Positions 45,057 through 56,495 of a stretch of 64,000 bases of DNA are shown piece by piece. Within the stretch, counting starts at the first letter, position 1. Every line of letters begins with the position of its first letter. The notes under the pieces were generated by a model. The model was given only the letters and a program-made list of their open reading frames with translations, was not told where the DNA came from and ran no database searches. A program made the position numbers and the translations under genes. Location of the stretch: positions 122,695,290 to 122,759,289 of the forward strand of contig CM075649.1 of the NCBI GenBank assembly GCA_037953625.1. The letters are read 5' to 3'. The DNA comes from Crotalaria pallida (lineage: Eukaryota; Streptophyta; Magnoliopsida; Fabales; Fabaceae).

Positions 45057-46555
45057 GGTGATCTAACAACATAATAAAAGCATAATTAAAATCATGTTTA
45101 TTAAATATTTATTAAATATTACTCCCACTATTTTCCTCAAATCAATAACCCTCAATATTGACTCGGAAAATCTCAGCGCAAGATTTTCTAGTGGGACCAA
45201 GATCCATATTTCATCTTATTATGAGTCAACTTTAGCTGATCACCCATAATTTGATTATTTAGGTAAGGAACCCTTTCCTAATCACATCTCATGTGACTCT
45301 TGGATCAATTGGATGAATAACATTTATTCAAAATTAACTTATTAATTTATACCCAATTCTTTTGCCTATAGATCTTCAATCCTATTGAACCATCCATTTA
45401 AGTTAGACCCAATGGTTGACATAACGAATATTACATTTATTCCTTCGCGTCTGACCAATGTAGATAAACGTACTCTACTTTAGCAGACCCACATTCAAAA
45501 CGACATCAATCAAGACGAGTGTCAAGCATTGGAAGACATATAAGTTAATATTTCAGTTTGAGGGGTTTTATATTTAAGTGATCTCACCTATTTTATCTTA
45601 CATTAACATACATTATAACGATAACATGCATCACATACATACTATAATTATAAACTAAGTGATATGGTCATGGCCTAAAAAAAAACTAATTCACCCAAGC
45701 CAATGAGTGAATTAATACAAATATCCTAAACGCATAACTTCTTCTCCAAGAGCATTCCTTGAATGTATGCATCGGTCCTTCTCCAAGAGCCTTCCTTAAA
45801 TCTCCTTTTCTTTTCATCTTCAAGTCTTTCGCAATTTTTAATAAAAATATTACAAATAGAAACTTTGTTCATGAGGGGATTTAGATGAGAAAAGAAATAC
45901 ATATTGAATATGGAGAGAGGCACGACACGCAGGCCGTATTTAAAAATAAACCAAAAGAAAATAAAACATACACAAGGCGCGAAACGATATAAGAGGCCAT
46001 CAACATTCACCATACAACAAATAACATATTAAATAAAATAAATTATTCTTTTATTAAATTATGTTTGTTACGGCCAAGGAATCAAATTCCAATAGATCAC
46101 AATGCATCAACACTTGATTCACGTATATCTCGTGAATTCACAATTGAAACAAGCGGAAAAAAAAATTGATTCGTTAACTCCAGGCCAAATTTATTCACGT
46201 GACAATGGATGCGGCACAATTTCATATTCGGCACAATTGATACTCATCATGTATCAATTTCATATGCGGCACAATTTAATAACTTAGTCTCCAGGCCAAA
46301 TTCATGCGGCACAATTGATACTCACCATGTATCAATTTCATATGCGGCACAATTTAATAACAGTCTCCAGGCCAAATTTAATAACAGTCTCCATGCCAAA
46401 TTCATGCGGCACAATTGATACTCACAGCGAAAAGTTTGTTTTTTTTTTTATTTTATTTTACAATTTTTGATTAATCCCAACACATCATAATCATATTAAA
46501 ACATGTTTAATCAAAAATAATCAAATCATGGATTCGCAAGAAGCTCTGATACCAC
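45057..46555 (-). mobile_element. Leader of Angela-like element
   Basis: Non-coding 1.5-kb leader between the primer-binding site (46543-46554, minus TGGTATCAGAGC) and the gag ATG. It contains a repeat block at 46195-46430 in which the phrases TGCGGCACAATT, GATACTCAYCATGTATCAAT and AATAACAGTCTCCA alternate in two to three imperfect units of about 90-100 bp. No uORF of note. Confidence 0.75.
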
Positions 46556-48491
46556 TGTTAGGAAATAAGATGCGACAAACACAGCGGAAAAAAAAATATA
46601 TATCCTATTTCCACTCAGGATCCATGTGAAAGCATGATTTGATATAGGGAATAAAATTACCTTTTGCAGGGAAGAGGAGACCAACGAATCTTATCACGAA
46701 CGCTTCGTCAATCACGAGCACATCAATGTGTTGTGCCTCTATCGGTTTCCACACGAACAAATTCCCAATTGGAGTCACGTCTCTCTTCTCAATGCTAGCA
46801 GAGAAGAGAGAGTTTGTGTATCACTCACTCTCTGATATGACGGCTAGGGTTATCGTTCTGTGTCTCACACATATATAACCCCTAAAGCTAATAATATTAT
46901 ATTTATAATATTATCAGACCAACTGGTTGGGCTTTTTAGGAGATAAATTCGAATTCTATCTTATATGTAGAAGATAAAATCAAATTTATATCTTATACAT
47001 AAAGATAAAACGAATCATATCTTAATCATATCAGAAAGATTTAATTTTATAAAAATACAACTATTGTATTTTTTATCAAATGTAATATCTCCAATTTTAT
47101 CTGCTCTTAGTGTGTGACCCTATAGGTTCCTGTAACGTTGGCAGTAATGTTAAAATCACATTTTAATTTTACAAGCAATGAGCGGTATCTAGCAACACAT
47201 CATTGCTACCCAAGTGACAGGAATGTCTGTGATTTGACTAAACCTTTTACTGTGACCAATGAACATGTGTAAGTTTAATCCCTTTGTCCAAATATCATAG
47301 TTACACTCATGGCATGGAACGTGTCACCCATGAATAGTGTAACCTATGGTTTCTTGATCCCTGAGTAGACGCGTCTAAACAAGTCTCGTCAATATCTCAT
47401 ATCGACTGTCTTGAGTATGGCCATACATTTCACCGTCTCACTCAATCAAGGGGCCCAGAGATATAATTCCTATTGATAAGGAAGGACAAATCTCATCTAC
47501 GTCACTCACGTCCCTCTACATGATTTGTCATATACCCGACTACAATCGTTATGATCACCTGGTTAAAGATGACGTTTGATTGCATGAAAGCATATAATTC
47601 CTCATGTTGGAAACTGTAGCGACTTCAGGTCGAAGGACCATGTACACCACTATCACTATGAGAATCGCTTATGACACTCACTTAATAACCCATGTAGCAT
47701 TCTCATAGCGGGTCAATCCAGTACACAATTTTCCCAATGTGTACTTACGTGAAGACTTGATATCCCATATCCATGACTGGTGAGATACAGTCATCAGTCT
47801 GCCACATACTAGTCTCGATGTATTATAGTTGTCCTTATTAACTATAATACTCGACTAGGGAATCTTTAAGGATAATTATCAATCAATAAGATCTCACTAT
47901 CAAGTCATGTACTTGATATTCTTATGACATTGAACTTATAATCCTAAGGACTTTATTACATCTATTTTAATTAAACAATTAAAGCATAAATATAATAAAT
48001 GAAATGCCTCATTATTATTAATAGTAATAATCCATAAACATGAAATAAGTACAAGTAAAAGAGAAAATACGATTGCCACTAGGGCACTCTCCAACAGAGA
48101 CATACCGTCGGCTCGTGGATAAGCTTAGGCTCGCCGAAGCTTCCTATCCCATCTGCAAATCTCTCCTAGATTCTCGCAACAGCCTAGACATGAGATCCTC
48201 AGTTGATCCTATCCAGATTCTAGAAGCATAATCGTCCGATATTATCTCGCAGAATCCTGGTTTAGCACAACTCTGATACAGGGCCCAAAGGGCCCATATC
48301 AACCTCCTCCAAACCCTATAAATTGCTCATCACAACGAGGGTTTCAGGTAAGTAATCTCATCCCTACTCTCAAGAACTACGTGTGGATTGATTCCCTTTT
48401 CACTGGGGATACGTAGGAACGGGGTCACCCTCGCCAGCTACAACAACCCATCAAACACATCGTGGTGTTCCATCAATACCGGAACACTACA

Positions 48492-48510
48492 TTGGCGCCG
48501 TCTGTGGGAA
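48492..48510 (+). other. Primer-binding site of Tat-like element
   Basis: TTGGCGCCGTCTGTGGGAA directly follows the CACTACA end of the 5' LTR. The TGGCGCC start is the form seen in many Tat-group gypsy elements (tRNA-Asp-like, from memory). Confidence 0.75.
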
Positions 48511-49440
48511 ACGATAAACTTCGATCCCCATCCATATTCAAACACAACAATAACAACAAAATAACAAAAAATGAGAGGAAGAAGCTTTGGGCAGTGGCGA
48601 CGGTGCTTGCCCAAAACACCGGCACCGACGTCGGTACCGGCACACAAACCCCGTTTATCGCACTATACAGATCTGCCATGACCACTTGCTGCTTGGTTGG
48701 TTCCCAAACCTTGGTGGTTCTTTCATGGCTGCCACGAAAGAGGGATATGAGGCAACCGTTCTTGCCGTCCCTGGCGGCACCCCATCGCCACTTTCATCGC
48801 GGTGGCCATCGTTCTTTAAACATCGCCATCATTGTTCAAGTCCACCATCACTGCAACCATTCTCGCCACGCGTTCTCTTTCTCTCCACCGTCACGCGAAG
48901 CATCGCCGCTGCTCGTCTCCGAATCGGGGAGCGTCGCAGTCGGCGCCGTGAACCTTCGCATGATGAAGGCTGCGACCGAATCTCCAAGGAGAACGAGACG
49001 ATCGCGAAAGGATGGGGCGCTAGAGGCAGAACGCAGAACCACCACACCACTTCTTCTCTCTCCCTTTGCAGTCGCAAGCTCTCACCCTCACCACTACTGC
49101 TAACGCTGTTGTGGATGTGACTTCACTGTTTGCTGTTCGAAAACGAGAAAGACCGCCACCAAGCGAGTGTAGCCACCGCCACCGCACCTTCGCGGCTGAG
49201 CTATTCTAAGGTGAGGTGATCGCGCCGCCACCATTATCTCCCTCCTCCATGATCACCGCCGCTGCAAACAGTGACACTTGTTGTCCATGCCGCCACCGTC
49301 AAGAAGTTCCAGCGTGCTCGCCGCCGCCGCCTGCCCCTCCAAGCCTCATCGTGCTTGCCGCTGCTGCTGCACATAGCAGTACCTGCAGTGAGGAGTAGGG
49401 TTTCAACCCTAATGGGCTGCAGGCCCACAAAAAAAATTTC
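48511..49440 (+). other. GC-rich 5' internal block of Tat-like element
   Basis: About 900 bp is markedly GC-rich relative to everything around it, with many CGCCGCC and CACCGCC runs. Several overlapping frames are open for 60-213 codons on both strands, as expected from base composition. The first ATG after the primer site (48570) gives only 36 codons. I recognise no domain. It may be captured host gene sequence or a decayed gag; I cannot tell. Confidence 0.4.
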
Positions 49441-49499
49441 AGCAGCCCAATTAAAAAAAGAGAAAAAGAAAACGGGCCAATGGCCCAACTTCAAAAAAA

Positions 49500-49700
49500 A
49501 ATCTGGGCTGAGAAGAAAAAAGAAGAAAAGAAGAAAAGAAGAAAACTCTGGGCTGAAGCCCAACACTAAAAAAAAGTCCAGCAGCCCAATTCAGAAGAAA
49601 AAAGAAGAAAAGAAGAAAAGAAGAAAACTCTGGGCTGAAGCCCAACACTAAAAAAAAGTCCAGCAGCCCAATTCAAAAGAAAAAAAAAGAAAGAAAAACA
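49500..49700. repeat. 82-bp tandem repeat with GAAGAAAAGAA runs
   Basis: CTCTGGGCTGAAGCCCAACA starts at 49546 and again at 49628, followed each time by a CAGCAGCCCAATT box and a purine run. CTGGGCTGAAGCCCA is partly self-complementary. Each unit thus has a small foldback plus a GAAGAAAAGAA tract; a degenerate third unit lies just upstream. Confidence 0.85.
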
Positions 49701-49849
49701 GGTCGCGAATCGAGGTTGAAGGTGGCGCCGCCTTCCCTCTTCGTGCAAGAGCGATTCTCAAAAAAAAAAGGAGGAAGAAGTAGAAGAAAGAAATAGAAAA
49801 GGCAAACATAGCTTAACACCAAGCAAGCCCAGCAAAGGTGTCTGAGCTA

Positions 49850-52560
49850 TCGAAGAACCCATGTCGAGATTCTCATTAATGGGCAAATTATTTTCCGAGT
49901 ATGGCGAATGCAATAATGTTGCTCTACCCGAAACCCAGTGATGAGGGCAAGGACATCCGTGTCGAGTTTCTACAGACAACCCTCAATTTCACATTCCTCT
50001 CAAATCAGGGAAGGAATTCTCGTTCTCTTGTTATCTTTCTATTTATTTAGCATTCTACGTGATTACTTCACACACATGCTTATATTAGTTTACCTGATGC
50101 AATATTTTGGACATGTGCTTTTAATACTTAGTTCCTTATAATTCCTTTACATGTCGCTTATTATTTGATATTCTCCATGCTGATACGTAATGTATTGTTG
50201 AGCAAATCTTCTTGCTGCTGAATGCCCTTGAATCTCTGTCTCTCCTGTTGTGATAGGATAATAATTCTTTATATATATCGCCTGTTGAGTGACGTACATT
50301 AGTTTCCGACAATCATGCATTGTCATTATTCATGAATTAATGCTTTCATATGGTTTGTTGCTATTAAATGCTCTGACATATTGATAAATGTCATTCATTA
50401 CAATTGTTGCGCATGATATACTTGAAATCATGCATCTTTTCATGGGCAATCCTGTCTGGTTGCACAATATTTAATTATTATCATTATTGTATTTGTTACG
50501 TGTGATCTTTTTAAATCATGTTGCTTTGGTTCTGATACTTTATATTCACTTGCCAATAATTTTCATTGTTGTATTCAATTATCATAGATTGTCAAATTAA
50601 CGACGATTACTAATTATTGTTCTTAAACATGTAATGTAAGGTTCAAGAAAGGATAGTCGAACCTATCGAAAAGGAAGGCCGAGCAGCTAGGATTCTCTCT
50701 AGAGTTGACGGGACCATCACGACCCCATGATAGAGAACAGTCCAAAAGTCAAAACGATTACCGTAAAAACATATGCTCCTGTAACAACCCGTCACGAGGC
50801 GAGCCTAGAACGGGCACTACACACCCACGACGGTCAAACTGTTACGAGTCATGCTATCGGGGCCTCCGTCCACAATGAACTCTCGATCAACAAAACAACA
50901 TGTGAAGCCACAAGTTACGGTCAATTAAGGGCATTACCACGACCAATCCAGGGAAGTTAATTTCTTTTACTTAAGTCATTTCAATGGTATTGATTATGTA
51001 CACCATTGCATGCCAATGATACAGTTAATTGTTATACTTATTAACATTATTTGGTTTAATACCACTAATTGCTCCGACATATTTTTGGTATACGTGTCGT
51101 TTATTACAATTATTATTGCGTGTGATATTTTTAGAATCGCACTATTTACATACCAATATTTTATTATGTAAACTTGCCAATAATTTTCATTATTGCAATT
51201 TAATTATTACACATTGTCAGTTCAAATGACGATTACTGATTATTAATTTTGTATACATATACGAGGTACAAATATGGGTAAATAGTCCATTTCAAGGTTT
51301 TCATCAATGGGCAAACAACTTTTTTGAGTGTTTTGAGCACCTCAACATGTTCGAAATCAGTTAACGGTGGAGAGGATACTAGATACTAGCCTTCTCCCTT
51401 CGGATTCATTACACGATTGTCACCACTTCTCCACCGGTTTCCTACTAGATCCCTACACCCGCAGTAGAATATCAGGCTATGATATCAACCGACCAATGAC
51501 GTCCTCGAATTGATCGGTCCCTTCTACCACGACACCCTTGCCTCTCATGGTCACTAAAAGCCAAAAGACGATCCCCGTCAACATCTCTTCTCGAGATCCC
51601 AGCATTGCTCACAAGGGCGCTATACAATGATTCACCCATAACGGCATACATGGTGTTTGGTAGGAAGAAGAAGAAGAATACCAAGCGAGCACACGTTCTA
51701 GCAATAGAAGAAGAAAGGTCTCTATGCCAAAATGACGCCGAGCATATCAATGTTCATGCCAAAAAGGATGTCGAACGTATCAAAATCCTCCTAATTGTCC
51801 CATAAAGACAAACAGGGAAAGATCTTTCTCGTTATCTCATTTACGTCATTTACATTGCATGGTTTAAGCCTCACATTCATTATTGAATTACTTGCTGCAC
51901 AGCACTATGTTACCTTAGATAAATAATCATAATTAACTGTGAAACAACTCATACTTTGCTAATTAATATCATTTATTACTTGATATTCTAATAGTTGTTT
52001 TCATACATCATGTAAAGGTACAAACTTGATGGTCAGAATTACCGAGCGCGACAGCCCGAGCACGATGGCCAAAGATGATTCGAGTGTTTCTCACATAACC
52101 CAAGTCGGGATCCCTACAACCCGAGAACATGCACAAGCCGATTACGGGTCTCTCATGCTTCTCGGACATTTTCTCTGGTATGCGCACCATCGCGACCCTA
52201 CCTGATAGTAGAACGGTCCGCGATGCCTCCCCTCAGAGCTCTAATGAAATCATGTCGGCTCCGACCGAACACACAATGAAGACATCGCCCTCACAACTTG
52301 CAAACATTCAACCCCGTCAGAATGCACTCCTTCACAGGTCTAAATCCGCAAGCCTTTCACACAGGTTTGGATGAATTTGATCTAATTGGTAGAGCATTCT
52401 CGGAGGGGGAATCCGATTAAGTTGGGGAAGTACACTCGGATTAGGCAATTCTGCTACACATTCATTCTCTCAATCACCAATCCTTCTGATGTTTCCTCGG
52501 ATAATACTCCTGTTATCGTGGTGTATCCCTAACAATGGATCACTACATTGGCGCTCGGTG
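49850..52560 (+). repeat. Alternating modules in Tat-like internal region
   Basis: AT-rich blocks (about 50010-50640, 50960-51260, 51820-52015) alternate with more GC-rich blocks (49850-50000, 50640-50950, 51260-51810, 52015-52560). The AT-rich blocks share phrases such as TTGCCAATAATTTTCATT and CATTGTCA, so they look like diverged duplicates. GC-rich blocks begin just after an AG followed by GGTNCAA, resembling exon borders. A phrase ACTACATTGGCGCTCGG at about 52540 resembles the element's own LTR end plus primer site. No conserved domain is seen. Confidence 0.55.
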
Positions 52561-52962
52561 GAACTCCGAGCCCATTGTATTTACTGCTTCAGTTAAATGA
52601 AAGTTCTGTTTCTGAATTCATTGTATTTACGTACTTTTCCTCATAACCGATTAGCCAGCGTTTATGACGCGAACGATTATAAACAGCTCGAACAAGAGCT
52701 TATAACTCGTCAAGTACTTCAAAAGATTCCCGATTCAAACGTGATTGGCATAAAATCATTTTATACATCGCGGATAGAGGAACCCACCTTGGCTAGAGTG
52801 TCGGAGTTCCGAGGTCTTAACACTTGAATTCATAACTAAAAGAATAATATAAGAGAAGAAAAAAGTCATAACGGATATTATAAATATTCAAAGTGGTTAC
52901 AGCAAAAGGTCCAAGCCCATCTAATGGGACAAATACATAAGTTGAAAAGCAAAAGGGTAAAT

Positions 52963-53448
52963 CTACTCTATATCAGACAACATTATACTTTCAGGATCAA
53001 ATTTATCATCCTCTTCTTCTTCGGCAGCAGCTTCTCCTTGTTCACCCTCGGCCCCGTCTCCCTCGGACTCTTCAGCAAAGTGGTCAGGTAGATCGTTTCC
53101 ACCCATGTCTATTTCGAATCCGTTCTCACCCACGATCCGGCCATCTTTAACACTGAAGTTGGGGTCAACACCTTTGGTTATGAGGCCAGGATTCAGGATA
53201 CGAAGCTGCTCGACGGTATTGAGGAAAGAGTCTTCAAATGCATGATCCCAGTTATAAAGATTCTCTCTGGCTGCCCTTTTGTACTTAAGAGCTTTCGCTC
53301 TCATTTTGTCTAGAGATGCTCGGAGTCCGGCGGCCTCATCTTTGGCATCCTCGAGTTGCTCTCGAGCCACTGCAGCATCCTCCTCGGCTTTCCGAGCCTT
53401 CTCTGTAGCCTCCCGCAAAGCTGTGGCATCCTCTTCGGCCTCCTTCAA
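52963..53448 (-). pseudogene. Antisense ORF of Tat-like element, 5' truncated
   Basis: On the strand opposite the element, 161 residues read openly to the stop at 52963. Residues 1-65 are a highly charged coiled coil (EEDATALREATEKARKAEED; AREQLEDAKDEAAGL). A middle part has NTVEQLRILNPGLITKGVDP, and the last 45 residues are acidic. Upstream of 53448 the frame is lost, so the N-terminal domain is missing. Tat-lineage retrotransposons are known to carry an antisense ORF between pol and the 3' LTR, and this sits exactly there (about 300 bp before the LTR). Its function is unknown in the family. Confidence 0.6.
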
Positions 53449-53744
53449 AACCCCTCAACTTCCCTCCTTCCACGATGCACCGGTTGGGCCAAAGGCCCAT
53501 TAACCCGCTCAGCCACCCACAGGGAGAGACGTGGCAGTTATCGGAGTTACTTTCTCAAAGTTCGAAATTTGAAATGATTTGGCACAACTTCTCATGGCAC
53601 GTATCGTACCTAAAGAACCTAAAACGTCACCTCGAACAAGCTATATGGTTAAGGCTGGATACAGTTGTCACACACTTCTGAACCAAGACATGCTAAAGGT
53701 CAACCCTAGCCACTTGTTACCTCGCCACAGACTTTCCAAGTCTT

Positions 53745-53759
53745 ACGAGCTGGGGGGCT
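53745..53759 (+). other. Polypurine tract of Tat-like element
   Basis: ACGAGCTGGGGGGCT precedes the TGTAGGG start of the 3' LTR. Confidence 0.7.
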
Positions 53760-54351
53760 TGTAGGGTCTGCCGACCATATACGGACCCGAGTCTCACCAA
53801 AGGGTTCCTCTAAGGGCATTTTGCTCGGTTTACTTGTCATGAAAGTCCTTCGCTCGGACTCGTGGGATCCGAGCATACGAGAGGGCCAGACTCGGACTTG
53901 ATGGAACCGAGCCTTACGATCGGTCCCCAATCCATCAGGCTCGGGACTCTAGGACTGAGACATACCGTCGGCTCGTGGATAAGCTTAGGCTCGCCGAGGC
54001 TTCCTATCCCATCCGCAAATCTCTCCTAGATTCTCGCAACGGCCTAGACATGAGATCCTCAGTTGATCCTATCCAGATTCTAGAAGCATAATCGTCCGAT
54101 ATTATGTCGCAGAATCCTGGTTTAGCACAACTCTGATACGGGGCCCAAAGGGCCCATATCAACCTCCTCCAAACCCTATAAATAGCTCATCACAGCGAGG
54201 GTTTCAGGTAAGTAATCTCATCCCTACTCTCAAGAACTACGTGTGGCTTGATTCCCTTTTCACTGGGGATACATAGGACCGGGGTCACCCTCGTCAGCTA
54301 TAACAACCCATCAAACACATCGTGGTGTTCCATCAATACCGGAACACTACA
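53760..54351 (+). mobile_element. 3' LTR of Tat-like element
   Basis: 592 bp, TGTAGGGTCTGCC to AACACTACA, followed by TSD ACTCC. It differs from the reassembled 5' LTR at a number of positions (for instance near 53814, 53837 and 53848), so the insertion is older than the SIRE derivative inside it. No coding sequence. Confidence 0.9.
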
Positions 54352-55189
54352 ACTCCCTTCTTCTCTCTTCTACTGTTTTACAGACTACAATTCTACGAAT
54401 TTAAAGCAACAATGCATCTAATGAAAACCTCAATCACATTGTTGAAAGCAAAAACCAACTATGAATTTAAAGTTTTTTTATTGAAATATTATTTCAGTTT
54501 GTAATTTTGCTTTAATCTCAATTTTGATGACACTTTTGGATTCCTTAAATGTTTTGTGTATGTGGATGACAAAGCTATCATTTAATATCTTTGTTTACTT
54601 TTATCATATTTTTTGATTGAATTTTCTGAATTATAATTATTATTTTTTTCTACGATATACAAGTTTAAAAATTCTATTCAGCAAGGTTAATTTTTTATCG
54701 GATCAAACTAAAGCTATGAAATTTTTTAAATATTTCGCATATGTTTAGGTTCCCCGTGGGAATCCGTGGGGTGGTGGGGAATGGGGACGGGGAACCATCT
54801 CTCCCCAGGATGAGGTTTGGGGATGGTGATAGGGAGGAAATGAAATCCGAGAATGAGGAATGGGAAAGTACTCCCCGCCTATTCCCCGCCTCGTTGCCAT
54901 CCCTACTCCGGTTTTATATATTTAGTCCTATTTAAAAATTTCATTTTAATTTTCAATAGCATTCATTTTAATCACAAATATGTCTATTAACTCAATACTT
55001 TTTAGAGTCCCAACAATAATTATATGGATACTTTTGAAAAAATATATCAAATTTTTACGTTTTTAATGTTATAAACAAATTTAACTACCTTTCTTAATGG
55101 AAGTAAAAAATCACAAAAAAAAAAATCTTACATATAAAATAGGATGAAGTATTTAAGACTGTTAACCTACCCTTCATTTCTGATTTTTT

Positions 55190-55345
55190 TTTATCGGCAA
55201 AAATGTTTACATTATAATTGTAATTATATACCAGTTCATTAATGTCTACGAAGAACATTTTTTTTCATTTTTTTTTTTGCCGATAAACATTTTTTTTCTT
55301 TTTAACTGGCAAATTTATCGGCAAAAATGTTCTTCGTACCGGACA
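55190..55345. repeat. Inverted repeat around TTATCGGCAAAAATGTT
   Basis: TTATCGGCAAAAATGTT occurs near 55190 and again near 55316, with its inverted form (GCCGATAAACATTTT) at 55280-55295. CTACGAAGAACATTTTTT near 55248 is the complement of AAAAATGTTCTTCGTA near 55323. It looks like a small decayed foldback element; no TSD found. Confidence 0.55.
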
Positions 55346-55524
55346 CACATATATACCAGTTATGTCTGAATATACTTTGAATATACATCATTCCAAAACT
55401 ATGCCATATTTGCCTCAGAATTTCTGTATTTTTTTACATCATTATTTAAATGGTAGGTGTTAAACTTGAATATTAGTTGTAAATGTAAGTATGCCTAGAA
55501 GACCAACCATGTATGTAAAGGGTG

Positions 55525-55630
55525 TGTGATTAAATATATAGTCATTTCTTTGCAGCCAAAGGTACCATGTGAACATAGTGATTAAATATATAGTCATTTC
55601 CTTGGAGCCAAAGGTACCATGTGAACATAA
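55525..55630. repeat. 51-bp tandem duplication
   Basis: GTGATTAAATATATAGTCAT through AAAGGTACCATGTGAACATA is present twice in a row with three or so mismatches. It lies in otherwise featureless AT-rich sequence (55350-56090), where I see no gene. Confidence 0.85.
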
Positions 55631-56437
55631 GACATAGCCATAACCCATATCTTTGCTTATTTTTTCTACGAAAATTATATTTTTAGCTTCTGTCATCAAT
55701 AGCCTTCCGTTATCTTAAAGATGGAATGATTTAAAACATTAAAGTCTTTTTGGACATTGAAAATATAAAATAGGAATCAAAAACTCGATCTTGAGACCAA
55801 AAATCAAAACTCTTTCATTTATAGTGGCTATAAGTTTTTGATGGTCGATATAATGCCTCAAGGTTCAAGCACATGCATAAATAGTAAAAGCCACAATAAT
55901 TCTCTCTTTATTGAATTTAATAGTAGCCGTTGTTTTACCTTAATGTCCAATGGCAATTTCTTTAATTTGATTATGGTTAACGATTTCCAAGTAGTCCTTA
56001 GTCCTATATATATTGTACATGATACAAAGTTAATATATACTTCAATATAAAGATAAAAGGCACAAATGACAAATACTAATATATTGGGAGTATAGATAAT
56101 AAATCTAACTCACCTTAGTGATATTTTCATCTTTTATCAAAAATGCTTTTATATATTTATTTTTTTTTTGTGTTTTCAAAAGCAATTCAAATAAATTGTT
56201 CCTTGAGACCTTATCATTTAAAGTGTAAAGTTGATGAGAAGTGACTATTGGTATCCTAGAGGATATTAGCCTTTGGAGACTTTCTACGCCAAGTGATTCA
56301 CTTGTCGCAACAAATACTCTTAAACCCAGTACACTTGCGCACGCCTCAATCAATTTTTAATGATAAATCATTTTTATTTTCTCTCTTTAAGTTATGTTAT
56401 TAGTGATTATTTAATTTTTTTTTACTATTTAGTTTCC

Positions 56438-56495
56438 TATTGCCTAGAAACATGTTGCCTCAACAAGATATCAAGCAACCATTCGACTTCCGGGA
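56438..56495 (-). pseudogene. AGO4-clade Argonaute exon fragment (copy C, shortest)
   Basis: The minus strand reads PEVEWLLDILLRQHVSRQ then a stop, the end of the same exon as copies A and B1. It keeps tryptophan where copy A has a stop. It is cut at GGGAGTA, where the sequence continues as a segment (56492-56805) that elsewhere (60385-60698) abuts the end of a Stowaway MITE. The minus-strand block next to the exon in A and B1 also recurs here (56105-56353). Confidence 0.75.

Larger units (their letters stand above)
26385..48096 (-). mobile_element. Angela/BARE-like copia retrotransposon, interrupted four times
   Basis: Minus-strand element with TSD GAGAC (26380-26384, 48097-48101) inserted in the Tat 5' LTR. 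On the plus strand its LTRs run TGTTAGGAAATAAGATGC to CACTCTCCAACA. 5' LTR is 46556-48096 (1541 bp). 3' LTR is 26385-27281 plus 28956-29015 plus 32345-32922 (1535 bp). Internal order is leader, gag-protease, integrase, RT, RNase H. LTR ends, gag start and RNase H resemble the BARE-1/Angela group. Later hits: solo LTRs at 27282-28950, 29016-32339 and 35306-37609, and the SIRE derivative at 37979-43836. Confidence 0.92.
26183..54351 (+). mobile_element. Tat-like non-autonomous LTR retrotransposon, interrupted
   Basis: LTRs begin TGTAGGGTCTGCCGACC and end CCGGAACACTACA. TSD ACTCC at 26178-26182 and 54352-54356. The 5' LTR is in two pieces (26183-26384 and 48102-48491, together 592 bp), matching the 592-bp 3' LTR. 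The primer-binding site and polypurine tract set plus orientation. Internal sequence (48492-53759, 5.3 kb) holds no gag, RT or integrase that I can find, but has internal repeats and an antisense ORF just before the 3' LTR, a layout known from Tat-lineage gypsy elements. It would need another element's enzymes to move. Confidence 0.85.
25779..54905. mobile_element. Non-autonomous hAT-like element, interrupted
   Basis: Terminal inverted repeats TAGGGATGACAA (25779-25790) and TTGCCATCCCTA (54894-54905) differ at one base and match the hAT pattern. They are flanked by 8-bp target duplications CTCCGATT (25771-25778) and CTCCGGTT (54906-54913), one mismatch. Just inside both ends are GC-rich blocks of CCCCGTC/GGGGACGGGG repeats (25799-25960 and 54750-54893), far above the local GC, probably transposase-binding subterminal repeats. 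Without later insertions the element is about 960 bp (25779-26182 plus 54352-54905) with no transposase. A (TAA)n run lies at 26030-26056. Confidence 0.82.
25770..55149. mobile_element. Stowaway-like MITE split by the hAT-like element
   Basis: Left part: TA at 25768-25769 then CTCCGATT. Right part: from CTCCGGTT (54906) through a degenerate copy of the same MITE family, including a TTAGTCCTATTT and a CAATACTTTTTAGAGTCCC segment, to an ATCCTATTTTATATG-like inverted end before TA at 55150. With the insert removed it would be about 245 bp, close to the 273-bp intact copies. It is the outermost level of the nest. Confidence 0.6.

Noticed and set aside
48462..49120. Overlapping ORFs of up to 213 codons on both strands
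   Set aside because: High GC with few stops in all frames explains them. The longest begins in the LTR and runs through the primer-binding site, and none shows a domain.
49234..49748. Lysine-rich and phenylalanine-rich ORFs
   Set aside because: They translate the GAAGAAAAGAA tandem repeat and its complement.
55460..55699. 79-codon minus ORF
   Set aside because: It is mostly the 51-bp tandem duplication translated twice; no homology recognised.
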